Below, in pieces: positions 15,890 through 24,531 of a DNA stretch of 64,000 nt. The notes below the pieces were generated by a model. That model was not told where the DNA came from. It saw only the letters and a list, made by a program, of their open reading frames with translations, and did no database searches. The DNA comes from Phycisphaerales bacterium. GTDB lineage: Bacteria > Planctomycetota > Phycisphaerae > Phycisphaerales > SM1A02. Location of the stretch: NCBI GenBank assembly GCA_030748575.1, contig JASMLR010000002.1, positions 230,069-294,068 on the forward strand. The letters are read 5' to 3'. The position numbers and the translations under genes are program-made. Each line of letters begins with the position of its first letter. Within the stretch, counting starts at the first letter, position 1.

Positions 15890-16555
15890 ATGCTGCTGCT
15901 CTTCGACATCGACGGGACGCTGCTGAAGACGGGCGGTGCCGGTGTTGCCGCATTTGCCCAAGCAGGGCAGCACCTGTACGGATCGGCGTTCAGCCTCGAC
16001 GGAATTCAACTCGCCGGACGTCTTGACCGGCACATTCTTGCCGACGCATTGCAGGCATGCGGCCACCCTCGCTGTGATCACGCGTCCTTTCTGGATGAGT
16101 ACAGGCGACGCCTGTCTGCCGGGCTCGACGCCGGCGCGTGGGAGAGTAGGCCCCTGCCAGGCGCCCGAGCCTTGGTCGAGATGGCGCACACGCATCCGGA
16201 CTGGACGTGCGGTCTCCTGACCGGAAACTGGTCCGAGACCGGGACGCTCAAGCTTCAGGCCGCGGGCTTTGATCTGACCCACTTTGTCGTTCGGGCCTGG
16301 GCCGGAGACGGATCGGATCGCCCCGGTCTGGTGCGTGCTGCGCTGAGTCGGTGGGGTGGAGCCGGGGATGACGCGGTGGTCATCGGGGATACCCCGCACG
16401 ACGTGCACTGCGGCCAGGCGCACGGGTGTAGAACCATCGGTGTGACGACCGGACCGTTCGGGCGGGCTGAATTGGAGGCCGCGGGGGCTGATCTGGTCGT
16501 GGATGACCTGACGGACACGGCTCGTCTTACCGCGTGGTTGGAGATGGATCGATGA
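15890..16555 (+). CDS. HAD-superfamily phosphatase (Gph/PGP-like)
   Basis: 221 residues. Motif I is LLLFDIDGTLLKTG, with nucleophile Asp and acid-base Asp in DxDGT. Motif II is GLLTGNW, and motif III/IV is VVIGDTPHDVHCG. The helical cap between about residues 15 and 95 fits subclass I enzymes such as phosphoglycolate phosphatase. The substrate cannot be fixed from sequence. The ATG lies 5 bp after sucC, and the ATG of the next gene overlaps its stop (ATGA at 16552-16555), so the three genes are probably cotranscribed. Confidence 0.9.
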   Translation: MLLLFDIDGTLLKTGGAGVAAFAQAGQHLYGSAFSLDGIQLAGRLDRHILADALQACGHPRCDHASFLDEYRRRLSAGLDAGAWESRPLPGARALVEMAHTHPDWTCGLLTGNWSETGTLKLQAAGFDLTHFVVRAWAGDGSDRPGLVRAALSRWGGAGDDAVVIGDTPHDVHCGQAHGCRTIGVTTGPFGRAELEAAGADLVVDDLTDTARLTAWLEMDR

Positions 16556-17781
16556 CCCCTCTGGTGGGGCCGACGCCGGGCAGTAGCCGCATTGAGGCCC
16601 TCGATGTACTTCGAGGCGTTGCCGTTCTGGGGATTCTGCTGCTCAACGTCCGGACGTTTGCGTTGGCCTCATCCTCCTACGCGGCCCCGGTGTACGGAGG
16701 CGGCGAGACCGCGGTTGACATGGCGGCCTTCATCGCAGTGCAGGTGCTGGGCGACCTCAAGTTCATGGCGATCTTCTCGTTTCTGTTCGGTGTCGGCATC
16801 GTGCTGTTCACCGAGCGGGCCGAGGCGGCGACCGGCCGGAGCGGCGGCATCTGGTACCGCCGCATGGCCTGGCTGCTCGTCATCGGGCTGTGCCACGGGT
16901 GGCTCCTGTGGTGGGGAGACATTCTGGTGGCCTATGCGCTCTGTGGCATGCTGCTGTATCCAGCGCGGCGCGCCCCGGTATGGGCGCAGGCCGCTGGTGG
17001 GGTGTGCATGCTGCTCGTGGGAAGCGGCGTGTGGTGGGCCCTTGGGGCGCTCATCGCTCTGGGCGGGCCTGAGGCGGCCGCCGAGTTTCTTCCGACCGCT
17101 GAGGGGCTTGAGGCGGAACACGAGGCGTGGAGCGGCAGTTGGCTGGACCAGACGCCGGCCCGGATCGAGCTGACCGTCAAACTGGAGACGGCCGCCTTCT
17201 GGCTGTGGGAACTGTGGCGGTGCGGCGGCCTGATGCTGCTTGGCATGGCTGTGTGGCGGGCGAGATGGTGGCAGCGGGGGCGGTCCAGGGCGGCGTGCCT
17301 GGCGGTGGCCGTGATCGGGTTGGCGATCGGCGCGCCGCTGACCATCTACGGCGTGCTTCAGGCCGACGCGGTGCAGTGGCGGGGGGTCGACTTCGTCTTC
17401 GGCCTGAGTCTCTGGAACTACTGGGGGAGTCTGGGTGTGGCCGCGGGCTGGGCGGGTCTGGCATTGCTGCTCTCCCAGATACGGGCTCTTGAGCTGCTTC
17501 GGCGCGTGCTTGCCGCGGTCGGCCGCATGGCCCTGACCAACTATCTGGCGCAGAGCCTGCTGTGCGGCGTCTTCTTCTACGGGTGGGGGTTGGGGTGGTA
17601 CGGGCATCTCGGGTACGCGTCGCAGTTGATCGTCGTGGCGGCGATCTGGGCCGCGCAGTGTCTGTGGTCTCCGGTGTGGCTCGCGTGCTTCCGCTTTGGT
17701 CCGATGGAGTGGCTCTGGAGGTCGCTGACCTATTGGCGGCCGCAGCCGATGCGCCGAGGGACGCTACCATCGGCGGCGTGA
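16552..17781 (+). CDS. DUF418 (YeiB-like) polytopic membrane protein
   Basis: 409 residues, start at the ATGA overlap with the HAD gene, preferred over the 16534 start. The N-terminus RIEALDVLRGVAVLGILLLN is the typical entry of DUF418/YeiB and related acyltransferase-like membrane proteins. About nine hydrophobic segments follow. The C-terminal block RMALTNYLAQSLLCGVFFY is the DUF418 signature region. The family function is unknown; some relatives sit with transport or envelope genes. The next gene begins in a GTGA overlap with its stop. Confidence 0.88.
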   Translation: MTPLVGPTPGSSRIEALDVLRGVAVLGILLLNVRTFALASSSYAAPVYGGGETAVDMAAFIAVQVLGDLKFMAIFSFLFGVGIVLFTERAEAATGRSGGIWYRRMAWLLVIGLCHGWLLWWGDILVAYALCGMLLYPARRAPVWAQAAGGVCMLLVGSGVWWALGALIALGGPEAAAEFLPTAEGLEAEHEAWSGSWLDQTPARIELTVKLETAAFWLWELWRCGGLMLLGMAVWRARWWQRGRSRAACLAVAVIGLAIGAPLTIYGVLQADAVQWRGVDFVFGLSLWNYWGSLGVAAGWAGLALLLSQIRALELLRRVLAAVGRMALTNYLAQSLLCGVFFYGWGLGWYGHLGYASQLIVVAAIWAAQCLWSPVWLACFRFGPMEWLWRSLTYWRPQPMRRGTLPSAA

Positions 17782-18527
17782 CGGTTGCTTCCCAATCCCT
17801 CGGCGCGTTGTGCACCGACTTCTATGTGAACCAGCGGCTTGGTCTGACGCTCGATCTGCCGTCGCACCGGGAATCCGTACTCGATCTGTTTGGCCGACTC
17901 CGCAAGGAGATGCCCGAACTGGATCGGTTTCGGCGGTACGCCGGTGAAATCGCACTCGAGTCGCCGGAGATTGCCGGGCGGTACTCCTGGGTGTCCTTGC
18001 AGCGAACGAGCGTGCGAAGCGGGTGGGTCAATCCGGACGACCTCGACGGGCCGTACCACCTGCACCGATTGTTGCTGGAGACGGCGCCCTACTTTCTGTC
18101 AATCACGCCGCTTGATGTCGAGTGCATCGAACTTGTGTTTGGGTTCGATCTCGACGTGTCCGGGAATCGCAACGAGATTGTGTTTGATGCGCTGCTCTCC
18201 GGGTCAGCCATTGCCGAGGTTGTGCAGCAGGACCGCGAGCATCTGGCGGACGTGCAGCCGTTCATCGCGCTCTCGCTCGACGAGCAGGATCGCACGCAGG
18301 CGAGCCTCGAAGTGAAGACACGGGGCGGCCACAGGGAAGGGCAGGCCACGGAGGGACGCGAGCCGCTCAGCGTGTACCTGACGCTTCGCCGCAACGGGCC
18401 GTTCCACACGCTGAAGGAACTTCCGGACATCTTCGCCACGCTCGCGGGGCATGCGGAACGGATGGTCGAGGACCGCGTGATTCCAAGCGTGCTGATGCCG
18501 CTGCACGCCAGAAGCGTTTCAGGCTGA
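17778..18527 (+). CDS. Conserved-looking protein of unknown function
   Basis: 249 residues from a GTG at 17778 that overlaps the DUF418 stop as GTGA; the track's 17562 start is an out-of-frame read through that gene. I do not recognise the family. The protein starts SQSLGALCTDFYVNQRLGL and is acidic, soluble and mixed alpha/beta with no signal peptide or membrane segment. YFLSITPLDVECIELVFGFD and HTLKELPDIFATLAGHAE are prominent blocks. A TACCAT hexamer ends 7 nt before the GTG, so besides coupling to the upstream operon it may have an internal, leaderless promoter. Confidence 0.75.
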   Translation: MTVASQSLGALCTDFYVNQRLGLTLDLPSHRESVLDLFGRLRKEMPELDRFRRYAGEIALESPEIAGRYSWVSLQRTSVRSGWVNPDDLDGPYHLHRLLLETAPYFLSITPLDVECIELVFGFDLDVSGNRNEIVFDALLSGSAIAEVVQQDREHLADVQPFIALSLDEQDRTQASLEVKTRGGHREGQATEGREPLSVYLTLRRNGPFHTLKELPDIFATLAGHAERMVEDRVIPSVLMPLHARSVSG

Positions 18528-18584
18528 TGCACCGGGTGCGGCTGCCCTCGGCGGCGAGGCGCTGCGCCGGGCACGCATGTCCAA

Positions 18585-19532
18585 TCAGGTTCGCCCGATC
18601 ATGTTGCGAACGTGCTCCGGGTCTTCGACCTGCCGCGTCAGACAACTGAGCCTCGCGCTCTCCAGGGCAATCGCTGCCTCGATGGAGATGGTCGGGATCG
18701 GTTTGTTGGTGGCCAGACGCCGAAGGTGCCACCCGGCGAGTTCCCCTGCGTTGGCCTGTCCCTCCGTCGGTGGGGCCTCCTGCGCCTCACCCTCCGGATC
18801 GGTCCACGACACGCCTTCGTCCGTCACAATGATCCGTCCGCCTTCCCCCAGAATGACGACGCGGCGAATCCAACTCCCGCCCCCGTCGCTGACGGTGATG
18901 GACGCGGCCCGCTCGGTGCCGAAGCGCATCGCGGCCGACATGTGCCCCGGCCGCTGCACCGTGGGGTCCGCCGAGATGGGCGACTCTCCGGCGTGGGCCG
19001 CCCAGATCTCGTCCGGAACACCAAGCAGATGGGTCACCAGATCGAATGCGTCAAGGGCCAGCGCCGAGCCGCAGGTCTGGTGGTCGCCTGCCGTGGATGA
19101 AACGTGCATGCAGTGAATCTGCCCGAAGCTCTCCATCGCTGTTGCTGCGGCGCTGAACGCAGCCCCGCCGCGAAGCAGGGGGATGAACACCGCCGGCATG
19201 CCACCGTCCGGCTCGGAGAGCAGATCGGCCAGTGCCGCCGGGGGCGGGGCGGAGGTGGCGACCGGGATGGGTGAGGATCGCGCGATGGCTCGGGCGTCAG
19301 AGGTCAGCGTCGACGGCGCCGCGAGCCAGGCGACGTCGGCATCGGCCTGCAGGACGTCGCGAAGGTCCGAGGTGAACGGCGCGTCAAGGGCCTCGCCCAG
19401 GGCGGCGGCTGCCGCAGGGTTCGCCGCGCCGACCAGTGTGGGCGAGAGCCGCTCAGCCGGAGGTCCCTCTCCGAGCGCGCGCTCGATCAGCTGCGTCTGA
19501 TTCGGCGCAGCCCAGATGGCGATGCGTGGCAT
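18585..19532 (-). CDS. Divergent Gfo/Idh/MocA-like oxidoreductase
   Basis: 315 residues from ATG 19532; the track's start at 19673 runs into the terminator region. The N-terminal half looks like a Rossmann domain (RIAIWAAPNQTQLIERAL, LVGAANPAAAAALGEALD, ADVAWLAAPSTL). The usual GxGxxG and EKP motifs of Gfo/Idh/MocA are missing, and the second half (SGSALALDAFDLVTHLLG-like helix, then a beta sheet) resembles their C-terminal domain. It may be a non-catalytic or structural paralogue. TATGCT ends 6 nt before the ATG, suggesting a leaderless mRNA. It is convergent with the unknown gene upstream of it, with 57 bp of nothing notable between. Confidence 0.65.
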   Translation of the reverse strand: MPRIAIWAAPNQTQLIERALGEGPPAERLSPTLVGAANPAAAAALGEALDAPFTSDLRDVLQADADVAWLAAPSTLTSDARAIARSSPIPVATSAPPPAALADLLSEPDGGMPAVFIPLLRGGAAFSAAATAMESFGQIHCMHVSSTAGDHQTCGSALALDAFDLVTHLLGVPDEIWAAHAGESPISADPTVQRPGHMSAAMRFGTERAASITVSDGGGSWIRRVVILGEGGRIIVTDEGVSWTDPEGEAQEAPPTEGQANAGELAGWHLRRLATNKPIPTISIEAAIALESARLSCLTRQVEDPEHVRNMIGRT

Positions 19533-19572
19533 GGCCAGAGCATACGCGTCTCGGGCATGTGATGAAAAGGTC

Positions 19573-19600
19573 GGCGGGGCGGGCTGTCGCCCGCCCCGCC
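19573..19600 (-). terminator. Rho-independent terminator of rnpB
   Basis: A perfect 12-bp stem GGCGGGGCGGGC/GCCCGCCCCGCC with a 4-nt loop just past the RNase P RNA 3' end. On the minus strand it is followed by GACCTTTTC, a short T-tract. Confidence 0.8.
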
Positions 19601-19604
19601 GCTC

Positions 19605-20004
<400 letters not shown>

Positions 20005-20007
20005 CAC

Positions 20008-20013
20008 AGGATA
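20008..20013 (-). promoter_or_regulatory. -10 element of rnpB
   Basis: TATCCT on the minus strand, a few nt upstream of the P1 helix, identical to the hexamers before tRNA-Thr and the cobalamin riboswitch. Confidence 0.55.
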
Positions 20014-20033
20014 GCCGCCGAACGCCACGGGGT

Positions 20034-21935
20034 CTATCTGGCCTTCAGGGTCACGGGCAGTTTCAGTTTCTCGCCATCGCGAATGAGCGTGATGGTGATG
20101 GTGTCGCCCGGCGCATGGCTTCGCAGCTTGTCCATGAGGTCGCGTCCGCCGTCGATGGTCGCATCGTCCCAGCCGATGATGATGTCTCCCGCGGCCAGCC
20201 CCGCGTCGGCTGCGCTGGTGCCTTCCGATACGCCATCGATCAGGACGCCCGGCTCGTCCGCCGTCGTGTACGAAGGCATGACGCCAAGGCGAATCTTCGC
20301 GCCCGTGTTGCGAGCGGGGGTGCCGGCTGTCGACTCCCTGAAAGTGAACATGGCGTCGCGGTGCATGGCTTCGTCAAGAATGACCTCGCACAAGTCGATG
20401 ATTCGCAGCGTGCCTTCGGGATTGACCCGCCACGCGACGTCCTCCGGTGTGTGATAGTCGTCATGGAGACCCGTGAAGAAGAACAGCACTGGCACGTCGG
20501 CCTTGAAGAAGTTGGAGTGGTCGGATGGGCCGAGCCCGCTGCTGGTCGTCAGTACGGTCAGGCCGGAGGGCTCGACCAGCCGCGGGAGCATTTCTGTGAA
20601 CTCCTCTGCAGTGCCTGTGCCGTTAAGCGCGACGGTGCCGCCCCGCAGGCGTCCCATCATGTCCAGGTTGAGCATGAGGTTGGTTCGATCCAGATCGATC
20701 GGGGGATCGGCGACAAAGGCGGTGGAGCCGTGCAGGCCCGCTTCCTCTCCGCTGAATCCCACGAACAGCGCCGATCTGCGGTCCCTGCCGTCTGTCTCGG
20801 CGGCTTCCGCCAGCCGGTCGGCCAGAATGAGCATGGCGGCGGTGCCCGAGGCATTGTCGTCAGCGCCCGGGTGGACCCGCGAGTCTCCCGGCGATCGAGA
20901 GCCGGTGTACCCGTGCCCGAGATGGTCGTAGTGCCCGCCGATCACCACCCACTCGTCGGCCAGATCGCCTGCCCCGGGAAGAATGCCGCCGACGTTCCAC
21001 GTCGGATAGTTCGGGGGCTCCAGGTCGACCGTGACTCGGGCTTTACGCCACGAGGGAAGGTGGGTGACCCCGCCCCCCTGGTTGGCGGTGGCCTCGACGG
21101 CCTTCAGGTCCAGCGATCCGCCGGATGCGGTCTGGAGCAGGGCCTCGGCCGTCGCCTGGGAGAGGTGCAGGACCGGCACGTCCAGGGTCTGGCCGAACCC
21201 GACGGAGGACTGTGGGGTTTCCAGATCCGCAGCGTCTGAACTCGGCGGGTTGACCAGAAGAATGGCGGCGGCGTTTCGGTCTGCCAGAGCCGCCAATTTG
21301 TCACGCATGTTCGCGCGAGGCGAGTACCCGGAAGGCGTCCACTGACTCGACCCTTCATCGGTGAGCGGTTCGTACCTCAGAAGCAGCACCGCCCGGCCCG
21401 AGAGGTCATCGTCCTCGGCAAAGGAACTGAATCCGTTGGGGCCTCGTTCAATGCTGTAGCCGGCGATGCTCAGGGGCAGTCGCGTGTCCGCCGGGCCGCT
21501 CGGGGCAAGCACCTGGAAGTCCGTGCCGTGTGTGAACTGCGTGTTCCCGACTGCGAGTGCCGCCTCGCGAATGGTCGGCGTCTGGCCAGACAACTGAAAC
21601 TCAAAGCCCTGCCGCCACGCCCCGCCATCGTCGCCGGGAAAGGCCGGCAGGAGCCCCGCATCGCTCAGATACCACTGGATGTACTCGGCCGTCAGTTCGT
21701 CCCCGCGGGTGCCCGGCTGCCTGCCGCCGAACCAGGGATTGCTGAGCGTCTGCACATGCTGATACCACAGGGTTGCGTCGGGATCGAGACCGTTCATGTA
21801 GCCGGCGAGGTCGAATTCACGTTCGTCCCACACCGGATCGAATCCCGTGATGCCGTCCTCATTGGGCGAGACGGTGCCGCCTCCCGGCATGGGGGTGGTC
21901 AGCGCGGCGACGACGGCGAGCAGGGCGGGAATCAT
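20034..21935 (-). CDS. Exported M28-family metallopeptidase with PA and PDZ domains
   Basis: 633 residues. Of two close ATGs, the one at 21935 has AGGAG six nt upstream and is chosen over 21941. A short signal peptide leads into an N-terminal region, then a protease-associated insert (RNAAAILLVNPPSSDA). The M28 catalytic domain follows, with zinc ligands in IGGHYDHLG, PGADDNASG, SGEEAGLHG, NLDMMGR and the late His of DDYHTPED. A C-terminal PDZ domain (GVLIDGVSEGTSAADAGLAAGDIIIGWD) follows. It is probably a periplasmic or surface aminopeptidase. A TACCAT hexamer near 21963-21968 may be its -10. The gene's 3' end lies 30 bp from the rnpB promoter region. Confidence 0.92.
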   Translation of the reverse strand: MIPALLAVVAALTTPMPGGGTVSPNEDGITGFDPVWDEREFDLAGYMNGLDPDATLWYQHVQTLSNPWFGGRQPGTRGDELTAEYIQWYLSDAGLLPAFPGDDGGAWRQGFEFQLSGQTPTIREAALAVGNTQFTHGTDFQVLAPSGPADTRLPLSIAGYSIERGPNGFSSFAEDDDLSGRAVLLLRYEPLTDEGSSQWTPSGYSPRANMRDKLAALADRNAAAILLVNPPSSDAADLETPQSSVGFGQTLDVPVLHLSQATAEALLQTASGGSLDLKAVEATANQGGGVTHLPSWRKARVTVDLEPPNYPTWNVGGILPGAGDLADEWVVIGGHYDHLGHGYTGSRSPGDSRVHPGADDNASGTAAMLILADRLAEAAETDGRDRRSALFVGFSGEEAGLHGSTAFVADPPIDLDRTNLMLNLDMMGRLRGGTVALNGTGTAEEFTEMLPRLVEPSGLTVLTTSSGLGPSDHSNFFKADVPVLFFFTGLHDDYHTPEDVAWRVNPEGTLRIIDLCEVILDEAMHRDAMFTFRESTAGTPARNTGAKIRLGVMPSYTTADEPGVLIDGVSEGTSAADAGLAAGDIIIGWDDATIDGGRDLMDKLRSHAPGDTITITLIRDGEKLKLPVTLKAR

Positions 21936-21974
21936 GCACATCTCCTCAGTGGCGGGAGACGCATGGTAGGAGGC

Positions 21975-22448
21975 TCAACCGATGAGCAATGCCAGCCTGA
22001 TCAGGCCCGCGGCGGCCAGGCCGGCGAGGAGATCGTCCGCGAGCACGCCCCAGCCTCGCGGGAGCCGCTGGCTTTGCATGATGGGGGGGGGCTTGAGAAT
22101 GTCCAGGATCCGGAAGAGCACAAAGCCGGCCGCGGCCAGCGCGGCGGCCCGACCCGGCGACGCGCCGTCCCAGGGCAGCAGTGAGAGGCACAAGGCCATA
22201 CCGGCGACTTCGTCGCAGACCACCTCCCCGGGGTCGGCGCGTCCGAAGTGCCGCTCGTACCACGGGGCAAGCAGGATGCACGCGACGCTGCCGGCTGCCA
22301 CCAGCCCGGCCATCGCGAGCACGACCGGCATCCAGCCCGCCGGGCTGATCGCGACGGCGGCCACGGCCGGGGGGAGCGATCCCCAGGTGCCCGGCGCTGG
22401 CCGCAGCAGCCCCAGCCCGCCCGCGGTGACCAGAAGCAGCCTGGTCAT
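21975..22448 (-). CDS. pgpA: Phosphatidylglycerophosphatase A
   Basis: 157 residues from the ATG at 22448, which forms an ATGA overlap with pgsA; the track's 421-residue ORF is mostly out-of-frame read-through of pgsA. Family blocks are APGTWGSL, DPGEVVCDEVAGM (metal-binding acidic motif) and PPPIMQSQRLPRGWGVLADDLLAG. Several hydrophobic helices anchor it in the inner membrane. It dephosphorylates phosphatidylglycerophosphate, the product of PgsA, to phosphatidylglycerol, so the two genes encode consecutive steps. Confidence 0.93.
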   Translation of the reverse strand: MTRLLLVTAGGLGLLRPAPGTWGSLPPAVAAVAISPAGWMPVVLAMAGLVAAGSVACILLAPWYERHFGRADPGEVVCDEVAGMALCLSLLPWDGASPGRAAALAAAGFVLFRILDILKPPPIMQSQRLPRGWGVLADDLLAGLAAAGLIRLALLIG

Positions 22449-23092
22449 GACGTCGATTCGCCGCCTCGCATGAGGGTCGGCAGGACGGCGAGGTAGGGGA
22501 TTCCTGACCACACCGTCACCGCCACCATGGCCCAGACGAGGCCCTTGATGGCCCACTCGGACCACGGGTGATCCCCGGGCGGTGCCGCCATCAGGAGCAC
22601 CATCACCACCGGTATGACGGCGGATTGAAGCATCATCTTGGCCTTGCCGCTCCATTTGGCGCCGCACTGCATGCCTCGGGCCTCGGCCACCCCCCTGACG
22701 CTGGTGACGAAGAACTCCCGAGCGAGCATGACGACCACCATCCACGGCATCAGTCCGGTGGCCAGGACCACCGGGTGGCCCGCCTCGGCCCAGGCCGGGA
22801 CGACAAACCGGGGGCCCGCAAGGCACACGACGGCTCCGAGTACCAGCAGCTTGTCGCAGAACGGATCCATCACCCGGCCAAAGGCCGACACGACCTTCCA
22901 CCTGCGGGCGAGGTACCCGTCGAGAAAGTCCGTGGCGGCGGCCAGAATGAACACGATGGTGGCGATCAGCAGCCAGTTCGTGCCAACGGCGGGGTACTGG
23001 TAGAGGCTGATGGCGACGAAGAACAGAATCGCCATGATCCCCCTGGCCATCGTCAGAAGATTCGGGATGTGGCGGATTGAGCCGGCCGGCAT
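22445..23092 (-). CDS. pgsA: CDP-diacylglycerol--glycerol-3-phosphate 3-phosphatidyltransferase
   Basis: 215 residues. The CDP-alcohol phosphatidyltransferase signature is visible as DFLDGYLARRWKVVSAFGRVMDPFCDK, here quoted in part; its Asp residues bind two metal ions. N-terminal IPNLLTMARG is also typical of PgsA. About six membrane helices. It makes phosphatidylglycerophosphate, and pgpA overlaps its stop by 4 bp. TAGGAT on the minus strand (23099-23104) ends 6 nt before the ATG, so the mRNA is probably leaderless. Confidence 0.93.
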   Translation of the reverse strand: MPAGSIRHIPNLLTMARGIMAILFFVAISLYQYPAVGTNWLLIATIVFILAAATDFLDGYLARRWKVVSAFGRVMDPFCDKLLVLGAVVCLAGPRFVVPAWAEAGHPVVLATGLMPWMVVVMLAREFFVTSVRGVAEARGMQCGAKWSGKAKMMLQSAVIPVVMVLLMAAPPGDHPWSEWAIKGLVWAMVAVTVWSGIPYLAVLPTLMRGGESTS

Positions 23093-23145
23093 GCGGGGAT
23101 CCTACCGTGGGCCGGGGCGGGTGCTTGTGGGATACCCGCGGTCGG

Positions 23146-23174
23146 TTGCCGCCACGCCTGCGCCCCTTTATTCT
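23146..23174 (+). promoter_or_regulatory. Promoter of the nuoJKLMN operon
   Basis: TTGCCG (23146-23151) and TATTCT (23169-23174) with a 17-bp spacer. The leader to the nuoJ ATG would be about 80 nt and includes AGAAGG before the start codon. Confidence 0.5.
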
Positions 23175-23260
23175 CCCGGTCTCTCCTGCGGGATGTGTGA
23201 CTCGGATACGGGGCACATGCCGCGACAGGCGACCGATCACGCCGCATCAGAAGGTCACGG

Positions 23261-24202
23261 ATGGACCCCATCCTTCCCTACATCGCAACAGCAGGCGCGG
23301 CGCTCGGACTGCTGCTCGTTCTCACCGGCCGCACGATGGCCGCCCGGAGTTCCGGTGGCGTGGTGGGGCTTGCGTCGCTGGCCTGGCTGTTCGGAATGGC
23401 GGGGGGTCTGCCGGGCGCCGCTGGCGATGTTGCCGAACACGTGTTCTTTCTGATTTTCGCGCTGACAGCCGTCGCGTCCGCGGTGCAGATGATCCGGCAG
23501 AAGCGGCCGGTCTACTCGGCACTGTTCTTCGTGCTGGTCATCATGAGCGTGTGCGGTGCATTGGTGATGCTCGAGGCATTCTTCATTGCCTTCGCGCTGG
23601 TGATCGTCTACGCCGGGGCCATCCTGATCACGTACATGTTCGTTCTCATGCTCGCGCAGCAGGCGTCGGATTCGGCCCATGCCGGCGAGACGCCGGAGTA
23701 CGATCGATCGCCTCGTGAGCCGTTCGCCGCGGTGATGGTCGCCGGCCTGGTCATGGCGACCGTCGTCTCAGCGGCCTTCACTGGTCTGGGAGATCTTCCG
23801 CCTGCCGCGGGTGCTGAAACGCGGGTGCAGGCCGATGCGGCCTTGCTCCGCTCACTTCCGGCTCAGGTGCAGCGAGAGGCCTCTCAGGCGGGCGTGTCCC
23901 TGGAGACGGAGGACATCGCCCAGGGCGTGCGCGTTGACGGTGATCAGGTTCTGATCGACGGCGTCACGGAAGCGGGCGACCCGACGACTGTGCATTTGAC
24001 GCGGCCCGGCAATACCTCCCACGTCGGGTGGATGCTGGTCGCGTCGTTCCCGGCGAGCCTGGAACTGGCCGGGGTCATTCTCCTGATGGCCATGTTCGGC
24101 GCCGTTGTGCTTGCGCGGCGTGAGATTGACCACGCTGAGCGAGCGCTTGCCCGTTCGGCAGGTCGAGTGGCCGAAGATTCCGAGTCGGGGCAGGACGCAT
24201 GA
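23261..24202 (+). CDS. nuoJ: NADH-quinone oxidoreductase subunit J with enlarged loop
   Basis: 313 residues, far longer than the usual 170-200. Five membrane helices are visible. The central region FFIAFALVIVYAGAILITYMFVLML is the conserved TM3 core containing the pi-bulge and Tyr/Gly that take part in proton coupling. Between TM4 (FAAVMVAGLVMATVV) and TM5 (ELAGVILLMAMFGAVVLARR) lies an extra soluble segment of about 85 residues. AGAAGG lies 8-9 nt before the ATG. nuoK starts in an ATGA overlap with its stop. Subunit J is a membrane-arm component of Complex I. Confidence 0.95.
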   Translation: MDPILPYIATAGAALGLLLVLTGRTMAARSSGGVVGLASLAWLFGMAGGLPGAAGDVAEHVFFLIFALTAVASAVQMIRQKRPVYSALFFVLVIMSVCGALVMLEAFFIAFALVIVYAGAILITYMFVLMLAQQASDSAHAGETPEYDRSPREPFAAVMVAGLVMATVVSAAFTGLGDLPPAAGAETRVQADAALLRSLPAQVQREASQAGVSLETEDIAQGVRVDGDQVLIDGVTEAGDPTTVHLTRPGNTSHVGWMLVASFPASLELAGVILLMAMFGAVVLARREIDHAERALARSAGRVAEDSESGQDA

Positions 24203-24531
24203 TGCTGCTCGCGGCCGAATCGATGACTCAGGCTTCTCTGGCGCACGTCCTGCTGCTCGCCGGCGTGCTGTTTGCGATTGGAATCGCAGGCTTCCTGGCC
24301 AGACGCAACCTCATTGTGATGTTCCTCTGTACCGAGTTGATGTTCCAGGCCGTCATTGTCGCGATGGTCGGATTCGGTCGCTGGTACTGGGATTTCTCTG
24401 GCCAGGTGTTCGTCATCTTCATTCTGACGGTTGCGGCTGCTGAAGCGGCGTTGGCGCTCGCACTGGTGGTCCTTCTTCACAGGCGACGCTCGACGCTCGA
24501 CGCGGAGTCGTGGACGGAGCTTCGAGAGTGA
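24199..24531 (+). CDS. nuoK: NADH-quinone oxidoreductase subunit K
   Basis: 110 residues with three membrane helices. The conserved acidic residues for proton transfer are present: Glu in FLCTELMFQA (TM2) and Glu in VAAAEAALALALV (TM3). The N-terminus is about 10 residues longer than typical (LSHVLL-like region is HVLLLAGVLFAIGI); an in-frame ATG at residue 9 could be the true start, though the ATGA overlap favours 24199. It belongs to the antiporter-like membrane arm. Confidence 0.95.
   Translation: MMLLAAESMTQASLAHVLLLAGVLFAIGIAGFLARRNLIVMFLCTELMFQAVIVAMVGFGRWYWDFSGQVFVIFILTVAAAEAALALALVVLLHRRRSTLDAESWTELRE

Noticed and set aside
13983-15953. 656-residue minus-strand ORF
   Set aside because: Only the last 193 residues are a real thioredoxin-like protein; the rest is antisense to sucC.
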